From Phallusia fumigata (lineage: Eukaryota; Chordata; Ascidiacea; Phlebobranchia; Ascidiidae), in NCBI GenBank assembly GCA_008931825.1, contig QXVZ01019394.1:1-30749 (forward strand): DNA of 30,749 bases, written 5' to 3'. The translations under genes and the position numbers were made by a program. The number at the start of each line of letters is the position of its first letter. Within the stretch, counting starts at the first letter, position 1. The notes beneath the pieces are model-generated. The model was not told the DNA's origin, searched no databases, and saw nothing but the letters and a program-made list of their open reading frames with translations. Shown in pieces: positions 19,401-23,253 of this stretch.

Positions 19401-22225
19401 CGTTATGAGGCGCATAAATGTTAAGGGCGCAAATGGTGGATCAAGGTCGAACGCGTTGCAGCTACACCGTAATTTTGTAGCTTAATATACCAGTTTAGTC
19501 TAAAATACATTATGTGACGGGGCTCACAAGAGAGTGAGTTTGGCGCAGTGTGAGAAAACACGACTGGAGGGGTGACGTTGGTGGAACCAGTCGAGGGGGC
19601 CTTAGAAGCTAACCACCCGTGCTAGGGTGAGGGGGTGGGGTTCGACAGGAAAACAAACCACCGAAAGAAACCCTGTCGGATAGTTTTAAGCGCCGGAAGA
19701 AAGAACACACGTGCTTAAAATTGTATAATAGTGCACAATGAACTAATATGAAGATTGGAATAGTTATTACCAATTACGGTTAGTCAGTATTCAGTATACT
19801 GCCTAATTAGAGAAATTAGTTAAAAGTTAACAACCAAATTGATTGGAAAAAAATGGTATGTGACGCGGTAGTATTTCAAAGCACATTGTTTAAGTTTGTC
19901 CTAACTGGATTCATGGACCTTGGCACTTTTAAACGACCTTAACACTGGCTCTGCTGCCAACTAAAGTTAACCTTCACAATGTGTTTTACATTTTATAGAA
20001 AGAGTTAAAGGTTAAAGTTCAAGAAGGCAAAGACTTGGCCGAAACAAACTTCCAAGAGGCATTTAATGACGTACGTAAATGTTTTTAACTATTAGAGCAT
20101 ATTGTTGATAATTATGTTTACGTCGTCGCACTAACAAAGAAACAAATTGCTTGTTGCACATTTTGTGCAAACTTTTATTGCTGAACAAGGAGCAAACTTG
20201 TCGATTTACTGGCTGGGCTGTTCTAAGAGGTTTTTTTTACAGCAGCGCACATTTGATGATGTGTTTTTTAGTTGAAAAATCAATATGTGGAGAAGGAAGA
20301 GCTGAACGCACGCATCAACACAAGGCGACAAAACGCTTTAAACATGTTTCACGTAAATGTTCGTGGAATACCAGAAAGTCTGATTGCACCAGCCCGAACC
20401 AAGTTGGAGAGACACATGGAAAAATTAGCAATGGAGTTCAAAACAAAAAATGTAGAAAACGAAGTAGGTTGAAAATAATCTAAAACCCGTTTAGGTAACG
20501 CGATGACATAAAATATTCGATGTTTTAAAAAAGTTCGAACAATGATTAAATTTAAAATAACAAATATGCGGGTTATACTCTGTGGATATAGATTTAAATC
20601 CACGTCTAGCTATTCGTGGTTAACTGGCTAAAACAATCAAAAAGGACATTGGTTTAGCTTCGGTGCGTCAAACACAAAATCGAATTAAACATAACTTCTA
20701 AAACCCAAATGTAAAAAAATGCGCCAGGGGAAATACGATAGTAAGACAGACTGCCAGCGAATTAATTAATGCCGTATCCATTTTATGCGTTCCAAGACAA
20801 TGGACTAAAAATACTTCTGTTACAGTAGTCTACACCATAAAAAAGAACTAGTTGGTTTACCGTGGTTTTGTATCAACATTTGCGAAGCCAAACCTTATCT
20901 TACAAGTTAATTACTTGCTGTCGCACATGTTTTTTAAATTATAAGTTTAAAAATTGCATGCTGCACAAGTGTCAAGGGAAATTTAGGCGGGATGAAAAAT
21001 CGTAAGTAAACAAAATTCCTCATTGTTGCATTATTTAGAGTGAACTGGAAAATAAAATTAGAAAAAACGAAGATTTGGCCAAATCAAACTTTCAAGAAGC
21101 ATTTGATGACGTAGGTTAAATAGTTTTGATTAAAAAATTGGTTTGTTCCTCATGGGCAACTTTTTTCAGCTGGCTAATAACTTGGTGAAATCTGTGGATT
21201 TGCTTCAACGAATTGACAAGGAAAAACAAAACGTTTTAAAAGCGTTTGACGAAAATGTACGCGGAATACCTGCAAGTTTGGTTGCTACAGCCCGAACCAA
21301 CCTCGAACGAGACATTAAAAAAGCTGCAGATAAATTTTACAATAAAAATTTGGAAAAGGAGGTAAGTTACACTTTGCGATTATAACTTAATTTTACCTAT
21401 TTCTGCAATAACACTGTTTGCCCTCAGCGACAACCCACTCTTGACCACGCAACAAAAAAATAAAAACAGAAAACATACCAACTGTTTGGTAACCAGGACT
21501 GTAATATTTCGTTGTTAGGGTTCCACAAGGTTCTTACATTTACATAATTATGGGTCCACTTCATGAAGGGACACATATATTGTTTTTACACTGTTTTTTT
21601 TCTTGATTTCTTTTTTTCATTTTTTCTGTCTTTATCTTTCTGTCTTTCACCAAGCGAAATAAACTCAACTCAAACTCAACTTAACGCGAGTTTGTTCCCA
21701 CGTTTTGGTCATGAAGGGGGGTCGTCCAAATTTCTTCAAATTTTTACACATGATATGATGTGTATCTGAAGTGCACTGTCAACTTTTTACCCCAATTCAC
21801 CCATCGATTCACCCACAGGCCCCCAAAATGTAAAATTTTTAAAACAGCTATTTTTAACACTGTAAGTATCCTTGATGTTTCCTATTGTGATAGTTGATAC
21901 AATGCAAAGTGTTTTAAAGTTTTTTGTGACTTTAATTTGGATTCACCAATTTTTTTACCTTTTTAACCCCAAATATTTAGTTTTTTNGACGAAAATGTAC
22001 GCGGAATACCTGCAAGTTTGGTCGCTACAGCCCGAACCAACCTCGAACGAGACATTAAAAAAGCTGCACTGGAAAGAAGGATGCACTGGAAATGAAACAT
22101 AGGATGTTGTTGCAAAAATTTACAACTGACTTGGAAATAATCGGTGCTGACGAAAAGCATATATTAAAACTTTGGAAGACGAGCGTCGTAATTTGATGAA
22201 AACTATTGGATGCAATGTTCAGTAA
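1420..22225 (+). CDS. giant GBP-like helical-repeat gene (3' part, 36 alternating exons plus 3' terminal exon)
   Basis: Seen: 36 exons in strict long/short alternation, with GT-AG junctions, every intron phase 0 and every exon a multiple of three, giving 1,590 open codons. The product is Lys/Glu-rich and helical, with no signal peptide or membrane segment in this part. Each long+short pair is about 88 residues with the pattern K-x(3)-[LI]-x(2)-F-x(6-10)-[FL]-x(3)-[LR]-x(3)-[LI]-x(6)-F-x(3)-N, then a short helix. Family knowledge: this spacing resembles the C-terminal helical domain of guanylate-binding proteins and the atlastin middle domain, which normally occur once. Inference: a GBP-like large GTPase, or a derivative that lost the GTPase, with this helical module amplified about 18-fold. 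No P-loop or TLRD-type motif is in the window, so the N-terminus lies upstream. An alternative is an unrelated coiled-coil protein with convergent spacing. The 3' end is uncertain because of an exon-fragment duplication beside an N and a frameshift. Confidence 0.72.
1584..2035. mobile_element. foldback/MITE with about 51-bp terminal inverted repeats
   Basis: The ends are near-perfect inverted repeats of about 51 bp. They begin ACAGGATCGTTTGGATCGCT and continue through TGCGATAAAA; the two arms differ at only a few positions. Inside, further copies of the motif ATCGCTTGGTG/CACCAAGCGAT form a subterminal repeat. It lies in the intron between exons 1 and 2 and encodes nothing. A second, unrelated element (1772-1925) is inserted within it. 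Confidence 0.88.
1772..1925. mobile_element. nested 154-bp element with 11-bp direct repeats
   Basis: An insertion inside the 1584-2035 element, flanked on both sides by CGTATAACCAA (1761-1771 and 1926-1936), an exact 11-bp direct repeat consistent with a target-site duplication. It begins TCACGTAGCCAG and ends GGCTACGCCCCTG, so the termini are partly inverted (GTAGCC/GGCTAC). It is rich in G and C runs. It is non-coding, and I cannot assign a superfamily from the termini. Confidence 0.82.
2105..2296 (+). CDS. helical-repeat gene exon 2 (long, 64 codons)
   Basis: Acceptor TTTGAAAG chosen over the nearer CTGACAG because it keeps phase 0. Donor GTGAGT. The product carries the GBP-C-like core: a helix ending LDHF, a GG turn, then F-x(3)-L-x(3)-L-x(3)-I and a terminal F-x(3)-N. 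Confidence 0.78.
2348..2422 (+). CDS. helical-repeat gene exon 3 (short, 25 codons)
   Basis: Acceptor GATTTTAG, donor GTAAAC, phase 0. Encodes ELKKQSYEEDVKTSVREYQS and ELEKE, a single amphipathic helix. Separated from exon 2 by a compact 51-nt intron. Confidence 0.78.
2467..2979. repeat. about 250-bp direct duplication meeting at an N
   Basis: Two direct copies (2467-2730 and 2731-2979) share long near-identical blocks such as AAAATGCGCGCTTATCATAT and the stretch around GTAGGGGAACCTGGTAAT. They differ by substitutions and small indels. The only ambiguous base is exactly at the junction (2730). This may be a true intronic tandem duplication or two unmerged allelic contig ends. Confidence 0.85.
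3008..3193 (+). CDS. helical-repeat gene exon 4 (long, 62 codons)
   Basis: Acceptor CATTCTAG, donor GTAGCT, phase 0. The core reads ILETFDSEHDGSMKEKYLHR, followed by L-x(3)-I-x(3)-F-x(4)-N spacing. This is one of the clearest matches to the GBP-C helical pattern. Confidence 0.8.
3349..3423 (+). CDS. helical-repeat gene exon 5 (short, 25 codons)
   Basis: Acceptor TGTTTAG, donor GTAGGT, phase 0. Encodes LNVKQSMEKLVQECYEEFIN and RLPTE. Confidence 0.76.
3498..3686 (+). CDS. helical-repeat gene exon 6 (long, 63 codons)
   Basis: Acceptor ATTTGCAG, donor GTAAGC, phase 0. Contains LTEFDKKTSKYDPGFVKSYR followed by ANLERQFKEYDNHN, again the F, F-x(3)-Y/L, L-x(3)-F and terminal N positions of the module. 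Confidence 0.8.
3687..4048 (+). other. intron after exon 6
   Basis: A 362-nt intron. Apart from the splice sites (GTAAGC and TTTTTTTAG) I see no repeat or nested gene. Confidence 0.6.
4049..4114 (+). CDS. helical-repeat gene exon 7 (short, 22 codons)
   Basis: Acceptor TTTTTTTAG, donor GTAAGT, phase 0. Encodes EKERMLFHEYTEQARDIYKR and EK. The shortest member of the short class. Confidence 0.77.
4181..4381 (+). CDS. helical-repeat gene exon 8 (long, 67 codons)
   Basis: Acceptor TTTTTGAAG, donor GTAAGA, phase 0. The longest exon of the array, with no NVRGIP core. It contains ESCKEWNQNTSNEKKNFETQ, then L-x(2)-F-F and F-L-x-H-x-N. Confidence 0.78.
4434..4505 (+). CDS. helical-repeat gene exon 9 (short, 24 codons)
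   Basis: Acceptor TTGTTTAG, donor GTATCT, phase 0. From here on all short exons are exactly 72 nt. Encodes NNIVRDFQQSSVTCLDDYRR and KMDQ. Confidence 0.78.
4567..4764 (+). CDS. helical-repeat gene exon 10 (long, 66 codons)
   Basis: Acceptor TGCCTCTCAG, donor GTATTA, phase 0. Lys/Glu-rich, with the central ALSHFIETNNKVNNLDEEKK and a terminal helix with E-x-N spacing. Confidence 0.79.
4822..4893 (+). CDS. helical-repeat gene exon 11 (short, 24 codons)
   Basis: Acceptor CATTTTTAG, donor GTACAT, phase 0. Encodes KDIEEKAADLRSKCLQTYVQ and FITK. It resembles the short-type sequence in the 3' terminal region (KDALEMKHRM). Confidence 0.78.
4965..5156 (+). CDS. helical-repeat gene exon 12 (long, 64 codons)
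   Basis: Acceptor TTGCATTTAG, donor GTAATC, phase 0. Contains FHEHASERAINRFNDSVNAK and ends with F-F-E-S-N-Q, the F-x(3)-N position of the module. Confidence 0.79.
5284..5355 (+). CDS. helical-repeat gene exon 13 (short, 24 codons)
   Basis: Acceptor ATTTTTCAG, donor GTATTT, phase 0. Encodes KMGEMKAAQNLQEALHFYQS and QMAQ. Confidence 0.78.
5423..5617 (+). CDS. helical-repeat gene exon 14 (long, 65 codons)
   Basis: Acceptor ATTTTAAG, donor GTGGTA, phase 0. Begins MCSGGY and contains TKQEAMKQF. Shares the unusual 65-codon length and the T-x-E-x-M-K-x-F motif with exon 20, which suggests they are block-duplication partners. Confidence 0.76.
5618..6004 (+). other. intron after exon 14
   Basis: A 387-nt AT-rich intron with no recognisable element. 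Confidence 0.55.
6005..6076 (+). CDS. helical-repeat gene exon 15 (short, 24 codons)
   Basis: Acceptor ATTTTTAG, donor GTAAGT, phase 0. Encodes EQDKHRITERASGLIGGCAK and QLQE. Clearly related to exon 21 (ERIERKIKEKATSLLDSCAE). Confidence 0.8.
6077..6393 (+). other. intron after exon 15
   Basis: A 317-nt intron containing a short hairpin-like stretch (GAAGATG..CATCTTC near 6130-6160). No coding or mobile feature recognised. Confidence 0.5.
6394..6585 (+). CDS. helical-repeat gene exon 16 (long, 64 codons)
   Basis: Acceptor TTACATGCAG, donor GTAAAT, phase 0. Contains LQNFDENKPDQMLDFFENER. A close relative of exon 22 (LQHFDEIKPKHMLEYFEKER), so the two belong to the older duplicated block. Confidence 0.85.
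6650..6721 (+). CDS. helical-repeat gene exon 17 (short, 24 codons)
   Basis: Acceptor TTTTGTAG, donor GTAAGT, phase 0. Encodes KQFEIKVEESQSLAETNFKT and SFDD. First appearance of the D/S-LA-x(2)-NF short-exon type that dominates the 3' half. Confidence 0.84.
6722..7405 (+). other. intron after exon 17
   Basis: A 684-nt intron. I see no terminal repeats or coding signal; an antisense open frame over 7101-7349 has no recognisable content. Confidence 0.5.
7406..7597 (+). CDS. helical-repeat gene exon 18 (long, 64 codons)
   Basis: Acceptor TACATTTCAG, donor GTATTG, phase 0. First exon with the NVRGIPESLV core that recurs in exons 24, 26, 28, 30, 34 and 36 (exon 32 has NLRGIP). The core lies where single-module GBPs/atlastins have the loop between two helices. 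Confidence 0.87.
7598..7946 (+). other. intron after exon 18
   Basis: A 349-nt intron. The imperfect palindrome TGTGTTTGAAACACAC near 7804-7819 is the only structure noticed. Confidence 0.5.
7947..8018 (+). CDS. helical-repeat gene exon 19 (short, 24 codons)
   Basis: Acceptor TTTGTCCAG, donor GTATAC, phase 0. Encodes EEIQMHAEHAKRVSSFKMEE and EIRK. Has no close relative among the later short exons. Confidence 0.8.
8091..8285 (+). CDS. helical-repeat gene exon 20 (long, 65 codons)
   Basis: Acceptor CAACTTTAG, donor GTAAGA, phase 0. Contains ATEESMKVFQEKIRKCSKKF. Probable block-duplication partner of exon 14. Confidence 0.8.
8387..8682. mobile_element. hAT-type MITE, copy 1
   Basis: A 296-bp non-coding element with terminal inverted repeats CAGGCATGTCAAAC / GTTTGACATGTCTG. 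It is flanked by the exact 8-bp duplication GTCTAGAT (8379-8386 and 8683-8690). An 8-bp duplication and CAG-type ends with adjacent GGCCCGC-like sequence are typical of hAT elements. Same family as 16162-16521. Lies in the intron after exon 20. Confidence 0.9.
8691..9517 (+). other. rest of intron after exon 20
   Basis: Contains a more GC-balanced stretch (about 8890-9290) with overlapping open frames on both strands and repeated AGGCTAGA-type words near 9187-9215. No conserved protein motif is visible. It could be an old dispersed-repeat fragment. Confidence 0.4.
9518..9589 (+). CDS. helical-repeat gene exon 21 (short, 24 codons)
   Basis: Acceptor TGCTCAAG, donor GTGAGT, phase 0. Encodes ERIERKIKEKATSLLDSCAE and QIQK. 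Partner of exon 15. Confidence 0.82.
9590..10160 (+). other. intron after exon 21
   Basis: A 571-nt AT-rich intron with no element recognised. Confidence 0.5.
10161..10352 (+). CDS. helical-repeat gene exon 22 (long, 64 codons)
   Basis: Acceptor TTTTACGCAG, donor GTAAGC, phase 0. Partner of exon 16, sharing F-D-E-x-K-P-x(2)-M-L-x(2)-F-E and N-L-K-I. Confidence 0.85.
10622..10693 (+). CDS. helical-repeat gene exon 23 (short, 24 codons)
   Basis: Acceptor ATTTTTTAG, donor GTACGT, phase 0. Encodes SELDIEIRKNEDLAKEHFQE and AFED. Founder of the IRKNEDLAK short-exon class (exons 27, 31, 35). The acceptor block TTACATTTTTTAG is also conserved in that class. Confidence 0.88.
10753..10944 (+). CDS. 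helical-repeat gene exon 24 (long, 64 codons; VDL-RIDKEK type)
   Basis: Acceptor GTTTTTTAG, donor GTAAGT, phase 0, separated from exon 23 by only 59 nt. Contains VDLRQRIDKEKQNVL and FDENVRGIPASLV. Same class as exons 28, 32 and 36. Confidence 0.9.
11339..12468. mobile_element. large inverted-repeat element whose termini contain 39-bp tandem units
   Basis: The left arm (11339 to about 11508) has three tandem 39-bp units starting CCGATTTAGCTA. The right arm (about 12345-12468) is its inverted copy with two units. Both arms then continue into TGAACCGTGA(T/C)GAACT. The roughly 840-bp centre has no recognisable transposase; small open frames at 11878-12247 look incidental. Located in the intron after exon 24. 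No clear target duplication was found. Confidence 0.85.
12507..12578 (+). CDS. helical-repeat gene exon 25 (short, 24 codons)
   Basis: Acceptor TTACATTTTACAG, donor GTACGT, phase 0. Encodes RELKIKVEKGKDLAETNFQE and AFNE. Founder of the ELK-x-KV short class (exons 29, 33); the intron sequence before the acceptor is also shared with those copies. Confidence 0.88.
12579..13541 (+). other. 5' part of a 2.7-kb intron
   Basis: After the donor, an intron segment related to those after exons 29 and 33 is followed by a lone acceptor-like TTTTTAGCTCC at 12632-12640, where the other copies carry a relic exon. A 20-bp near-perfect palindrome sits at 12967-12986 (ATCTTGGTG-AA-CACCAAGAT). A GC-rich patch at 13295-13430 includes the stem GCACTG..CAGTGC. 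No gene found. Confidence 0.5.
13542..14292. mobile_element. hAT-like non-autonomous element, 751 bp
   Basis: Ends CAGGGGTGCACAAC and GTTGTGCACCCATTG are inverted repeats, followed internally by GGCCGCA/TGCGGCCG-type sequence. Flanks TTTTACAA and TCCTACAA match at 6 of 8 positions, as expected of an aged hAT duplication. The interior (GACAGATGTACGT, AGTTTGACGTCATAAAC) resembles the interior of the 29666-30295 element. Open frames inside show no transposase motif. Confidence 0.78.
14301..14676 (+). other. intron interval between two elements
   Basis: No gene or element recognised. Confidence 0.45.
14685..14810. mobile_element. short hAT-type MITE, 126 bp
   Basis: Ends GCAGGGTTACCAT / ATGGTAACCCT, flanked by the exact 8-bp duplication TCCTATAG (14677-14684 and 14811-14818). 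The interior has repeated ATAAGGACA words. Non-coding. Confidence 0.9.
14819..15263 (+). other. 3' part of intron before exon 26
   Basis: AT-rich. The last roughly 50 nt (TTTGATGGTATGTTTTTAG) are shared with the introns before exons 30 and 34, showing that the duplication unit includes intron sequence. Confidence 0.6.
15264..15455 (+). CDS. helical-repeat gene exon 26 (long, 64 codons; EYVEKEE type)
   Basis: Acceptor GTTTTTAG, donor GTAGGC, phase 0. Begins LKNEYVEKEEF and carries NVRGIPESLVAPARTKLE. First exon of the youngest four-exon block; siblings are exons 30 and 34. Confidence 0.92.
15742..15813 (+). CDS. helical-repeat gene exon 27 (short, 24 codons)
   Basis: Acceptor ACATTTTTTAG, donor GTAAGT, phase 0. 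Encodes SELQNKIRKNEDLAKANFQE and TVDG. Confidence 0.9.
15876..16067 (+). CDS. helical-repeat gene exon 28 (long, 64 codons; VDL-RIDKEK type)
   Basis: Acceptor GTGTTTTTAG, donor GTAAGT, phase 0, 62 nt after exon 27. Contains VETVDLLQRIDKEKQNV and ENVRGIPAGLVAAPRT. Confidence 0.92.
16162..16521. mobile_element. hAT-type MITE, copy 2
   Basis: A 360-bp element with ends CAGACATGTCAAAC / GTTTGACATGTCTG, flanked by GTATAAAA and GTATAAAC (7 of 8 positions). Same termini as 8387-8682 but a diverged, longer interior. Inserted in the intron after exon 28; the sibling intron after exon 32 lacks it. Confidence 0.9.
16830..16901 (+). CDS. helical-repeat gene exon 29 (short, 24 codons)
   Basis: Acceptor TTACATTTTATAG, donor GTACGT, phase 0. 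Encodes KELKIKVEEDKDLSESNFQE and AFND. Confidence 0.91.
16960..17023 (+). pseudogene. relic of a long exon (5' third), acceptor intact
   Basis: Follows exon 29 after 58 nt, the same spacing as real exons of the VDL-RIDKEK class. Hand alignment to exon 24 from the first base gives 46 identities in 69 ungapped positions. Its translation begins LSEHIVENFVLRYRIYKE against LSNTFVENVDLRQRIDKE. The remainder of the exon and a donor are not recognisable. Same relic at 20089-20150. Confidence 0.72.
17024..18224 (+). other. intron before exon 30
   Basis: About 1.2 kb of mostly AT-rich sequence with no terminal repeats or conserved protein detected. The final segment is shared with the introns before exons 26 and 34. 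Confidence 0.5.
18225..18416 (+). CDS. helical-repeat gene exon 30 (long, 64 codons; QYVEKEE type)
   Basis: Acceptor GCTTTTTAG, donor GTATAA, phase 0. Begins LKNQYVEKEELNKRI and contains NVRGIPESLVAPARTKLE. Sibling of exons 26 and 34. Confidence 0.92.
18417..18823 (+). other. intron after exon 30
   Basis: A 407-nt intron. The 3' part (TCATTTACAAATCCAAACCTTATCGTACA) resembles the intron before exon 23 near 10530-10560, further evidence of block duplication. Confidence 0.65.
18824..18895 (+). CDS. helical-repeat gene exon 31 (short, 24 codons)
   Basis: Acceptor ATTTTTTCAG, donor GTAAGT, phase 0. Encodes NKLDVKIRKNEDLAKEHFQE and ASND. Closer to exon 23 than to exon 27 at the KEHFQEA segment. 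Confidence 0.91.
18961..19152 (+). CDS. helical-repeat gene exon 32 (long, 64 codons; VDL-RIDKEK type)
   Basis: Acceptor CTTTTATAG, donor GTGGGT, phase 0, 65 nt after exon 31. Contains VDLRQRIDKEKQTVLKTF and NLRGIPAGLVAAARTS. Confidence 0.92.
19301..19845 (-). mobile_element. probable reverse-oriented non-LTR retroelement fragment with (CTCAA)n tail
   Basis: Comparing this intron with its sibling after exon 28 shows extra sequence starting at GAGTTGAGTTGAGTTTATTT. Read on the minus strand, that is an AAATAAACTCAACTCAACTC tail, the kind of simple 3' tail left by target-primed reverse transcription. The same tail occurs on the opposite strand near 21656-21683. The 545-bp insert has a GC-rich middle (19510-19700). 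No reverse transcriptase motif seen. Boundaries are approximate. Confidence 0.6.
19999..20070 (+). CDS. helical-repeat gene exon 33 (short, 24 codons)
   Basis: Acceptor TTACATTTTATAG, donor GTACGT, phase 0. Encodes KELKVKVQEGKDLAETNFQE and AFND. Confidence 0.91.
20089..20150 (+). pseudogene. relic of a long exon with destroyed acceptor
   Basis: Homologous to the relic at 16960: ACTATTAGAGCATATTGTTG against GCTATCAGAGCATATTGTTG. Here the acceptor AG has become AA (GTTTTTAAC against GTTTTTAGC), so splicing at that site is not possible. A plausible intermediate in exon loss. Confidence 0.72.
20272..20463 (+). CDS. helical-repeat gene exon 34 (long, 64 codons; QYVEKEE type)
   Basis: Acceptor GTTTTTTAG, donor GTAGGT, phase 0. 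Begins LKNQYVEKEELNARI with NVRGIPESLIAPARTKLE. The intron before it is only 201 nt, much shorter than its siblings before exons 26 and 30. Confidence 0.92.
20464..21038 (+). other. intron after exon 34
   Basis: A 575-nt intron with scattered similarity to the other introns of the same position. No separate element recognised. Confidence 0.5.
21039..21110 (+). CDS. helical-repeat gene exon 35 (short, 24 codons)
   Basis: Acceptor GCATTATTTAG, donor GTAGGT, phase 0. Encodes SELENKIRKNEDLAKSNFQE and AFDD. Confidence 0.91.
21170..21361 (+). CDS. helical-repeat gene exon 36 (long, 64 codons; VDL-RIDKEK type)
   Basis: Acceptor CTTTTTTCAG, donor GTAAGT, phase 0, 59 nt after exon 35. Contains VDLLQRIDKEKQNVLKAF and ENVRGIPASLVATARTN. 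Positions 21248-21328 are repeated almost exactly at 21988-22068. Confidence 0.92.
21656..21683. repeat. AAATAAACTCAACTCAAACTC retroelement-like tail
   Basis: A short (CTCAA)-type tail preceded by a C/T-rich stretch (21590-21645). It is the reverse complement of the block at about 19305-19330. It probably marks another, plus-oriented insertion of the same family in the equivalent intron. The 5' boundary cannot be set. Confidence 0.55.
21988..22068 (+). pseudogene. 81-nt copy of exon 36 interior, directly after an N
   Basis: Matches 21248-21328 at 80 of 81 positions (one T to C). It has no acceptor of its own: it starts immediately after the single N at 21987. In frame it continues to a stop at 22098-22100 (..KKAALERRMHWK*). 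Either a last partial long exon whose 5' part is hidden by an assembly gap, a recent gene-conversion product, or an assembly artefact. Confidence 0.7.
22077..22225 (+). CDS. candidate 3' terminal exon with an apparent +1 frameshift
   Basis: After an acceptor-like GGAAAG the frame reads KDALEMKHRMLLQKFTTDLE then IIGADEK, resembling the short-exon class (exon 11). It continues into LKLWKTSVVI and a TGA at 22194. One frame over, from about 22160, the sequence reads YIKTLEDERRNLMKTIGCNV then Q and TAA at 22223-22225, which looks far more coding-like. A single-base indel in the A-run of GACGAAAAGC would join them. So this is a damaged or misread terminal exon; the true gene end is probably 22225. 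Confidence 0.55.
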
Positions 22226-23253
22226 TCAATCCTTGTACTAGTTTAAATAGTGTCCATTTTTAATTCCAAACCTGTACAGTCTTTCAGTTGTTCAAAGCAT
22301 GTGTTGTGAAATACGGAAGCCCATCAGGTTTCCAATTTAATTATTTAACCTAATAAGTGCATTAGGTCAAATATGAATTTTGAAAGATAGTTAATTGTCA
22401 GCGAAATATTGCTTAATGGCCGGACATAAACCTCAAGAGTAAACCTCATTTAAATTTATCGGAAACTCCGTTTTTTTGCAACTAAAATTATACATGCTAA
22501 CAAAAGATTATTTGTAAACTGAAAAATATTTTGATATTATCACATTTTAAAAGATTGAAAGTGAGTACAACTATGTGTACCGAATAATATTTAATGGAGT
22601 ACAAAATATGACCAACCTTTCCTAACCATTTTCTAAAAAAAGTGTTTTGATTCAACTTAAACTTGTTTTGGTGGCAAATAGAAAACTCCACGAGAATACC
22701 CAAGCGTTTAAAAATTACTTGCACAAGAATTGTTTGCGGATACATTTTCAATGCACTTACCCCAATGCCCAATTTCCCTGACTATAAATTGTTGTACATA
22801 AAAATTTTGTAATACTGTTTTACCCGTGCTATACAATTTTGTTAGTAAACTGTTTAATTGTTTGTAAAAATTTTGTTTATGCGTATATTTAGCAACTGTA
22901 ATTTGTAATTACAATTACTTATAGCTGAAGTGTTGTCGTGCGCTTAAGGCTGCACATAGACAGCTCAACTGTCGATCGCTATTCCCAAATCAGTTTTAAA
23001 CAAGATCTTGTGTGTCGCTTGGATCAAATCGGTTTTAAACAATATCTAATGGCGGGGACCGCAATCCCCACCTTGAGAACTCTTGGTCGAAAAGCATAGC
23101 ATGAGCGTTGCAGAGGCAAGTGATTTCCGACGCAGGAAAGGAAAAACATTGCTTCAAACGCAGACAAAGCCTCTTCTAAAATCGCAAAACAATTATAGCC
23201 TANGAAAATATTTTACTTGGACCAGTACTGACATTTCCTACTTTGCTTTGTAG
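22226..23253. other. intergenic region, possible 5' end of the downstream gene
   Basis: AT-rich, then a more GC-balanced stretch (22930-23200) with a short direct repeat (ATCAGTTTTAAACAAGATCT / ATCGGTTTTAAACAATATCT) and the hairpin GGGGACCGCAATCCCC. An ATG at 23101 opens MSVAEASDFRRRKGKTLLQT and runs through the N at 23203 to a TAG at 23251. It could be the cytosolic N-terminus of the transporter but has no support beyond position. No sequence resembling membrane helices 1-2 was found. Confidence 0.45.

Noticed and set aside
20151-20483. 110-codon plus-strand open frame overlapping exon 34
   Set aside because: It is an out-of-frame shadow; the exon itself is read in the frame matching its siblings at 15264 and 18225.
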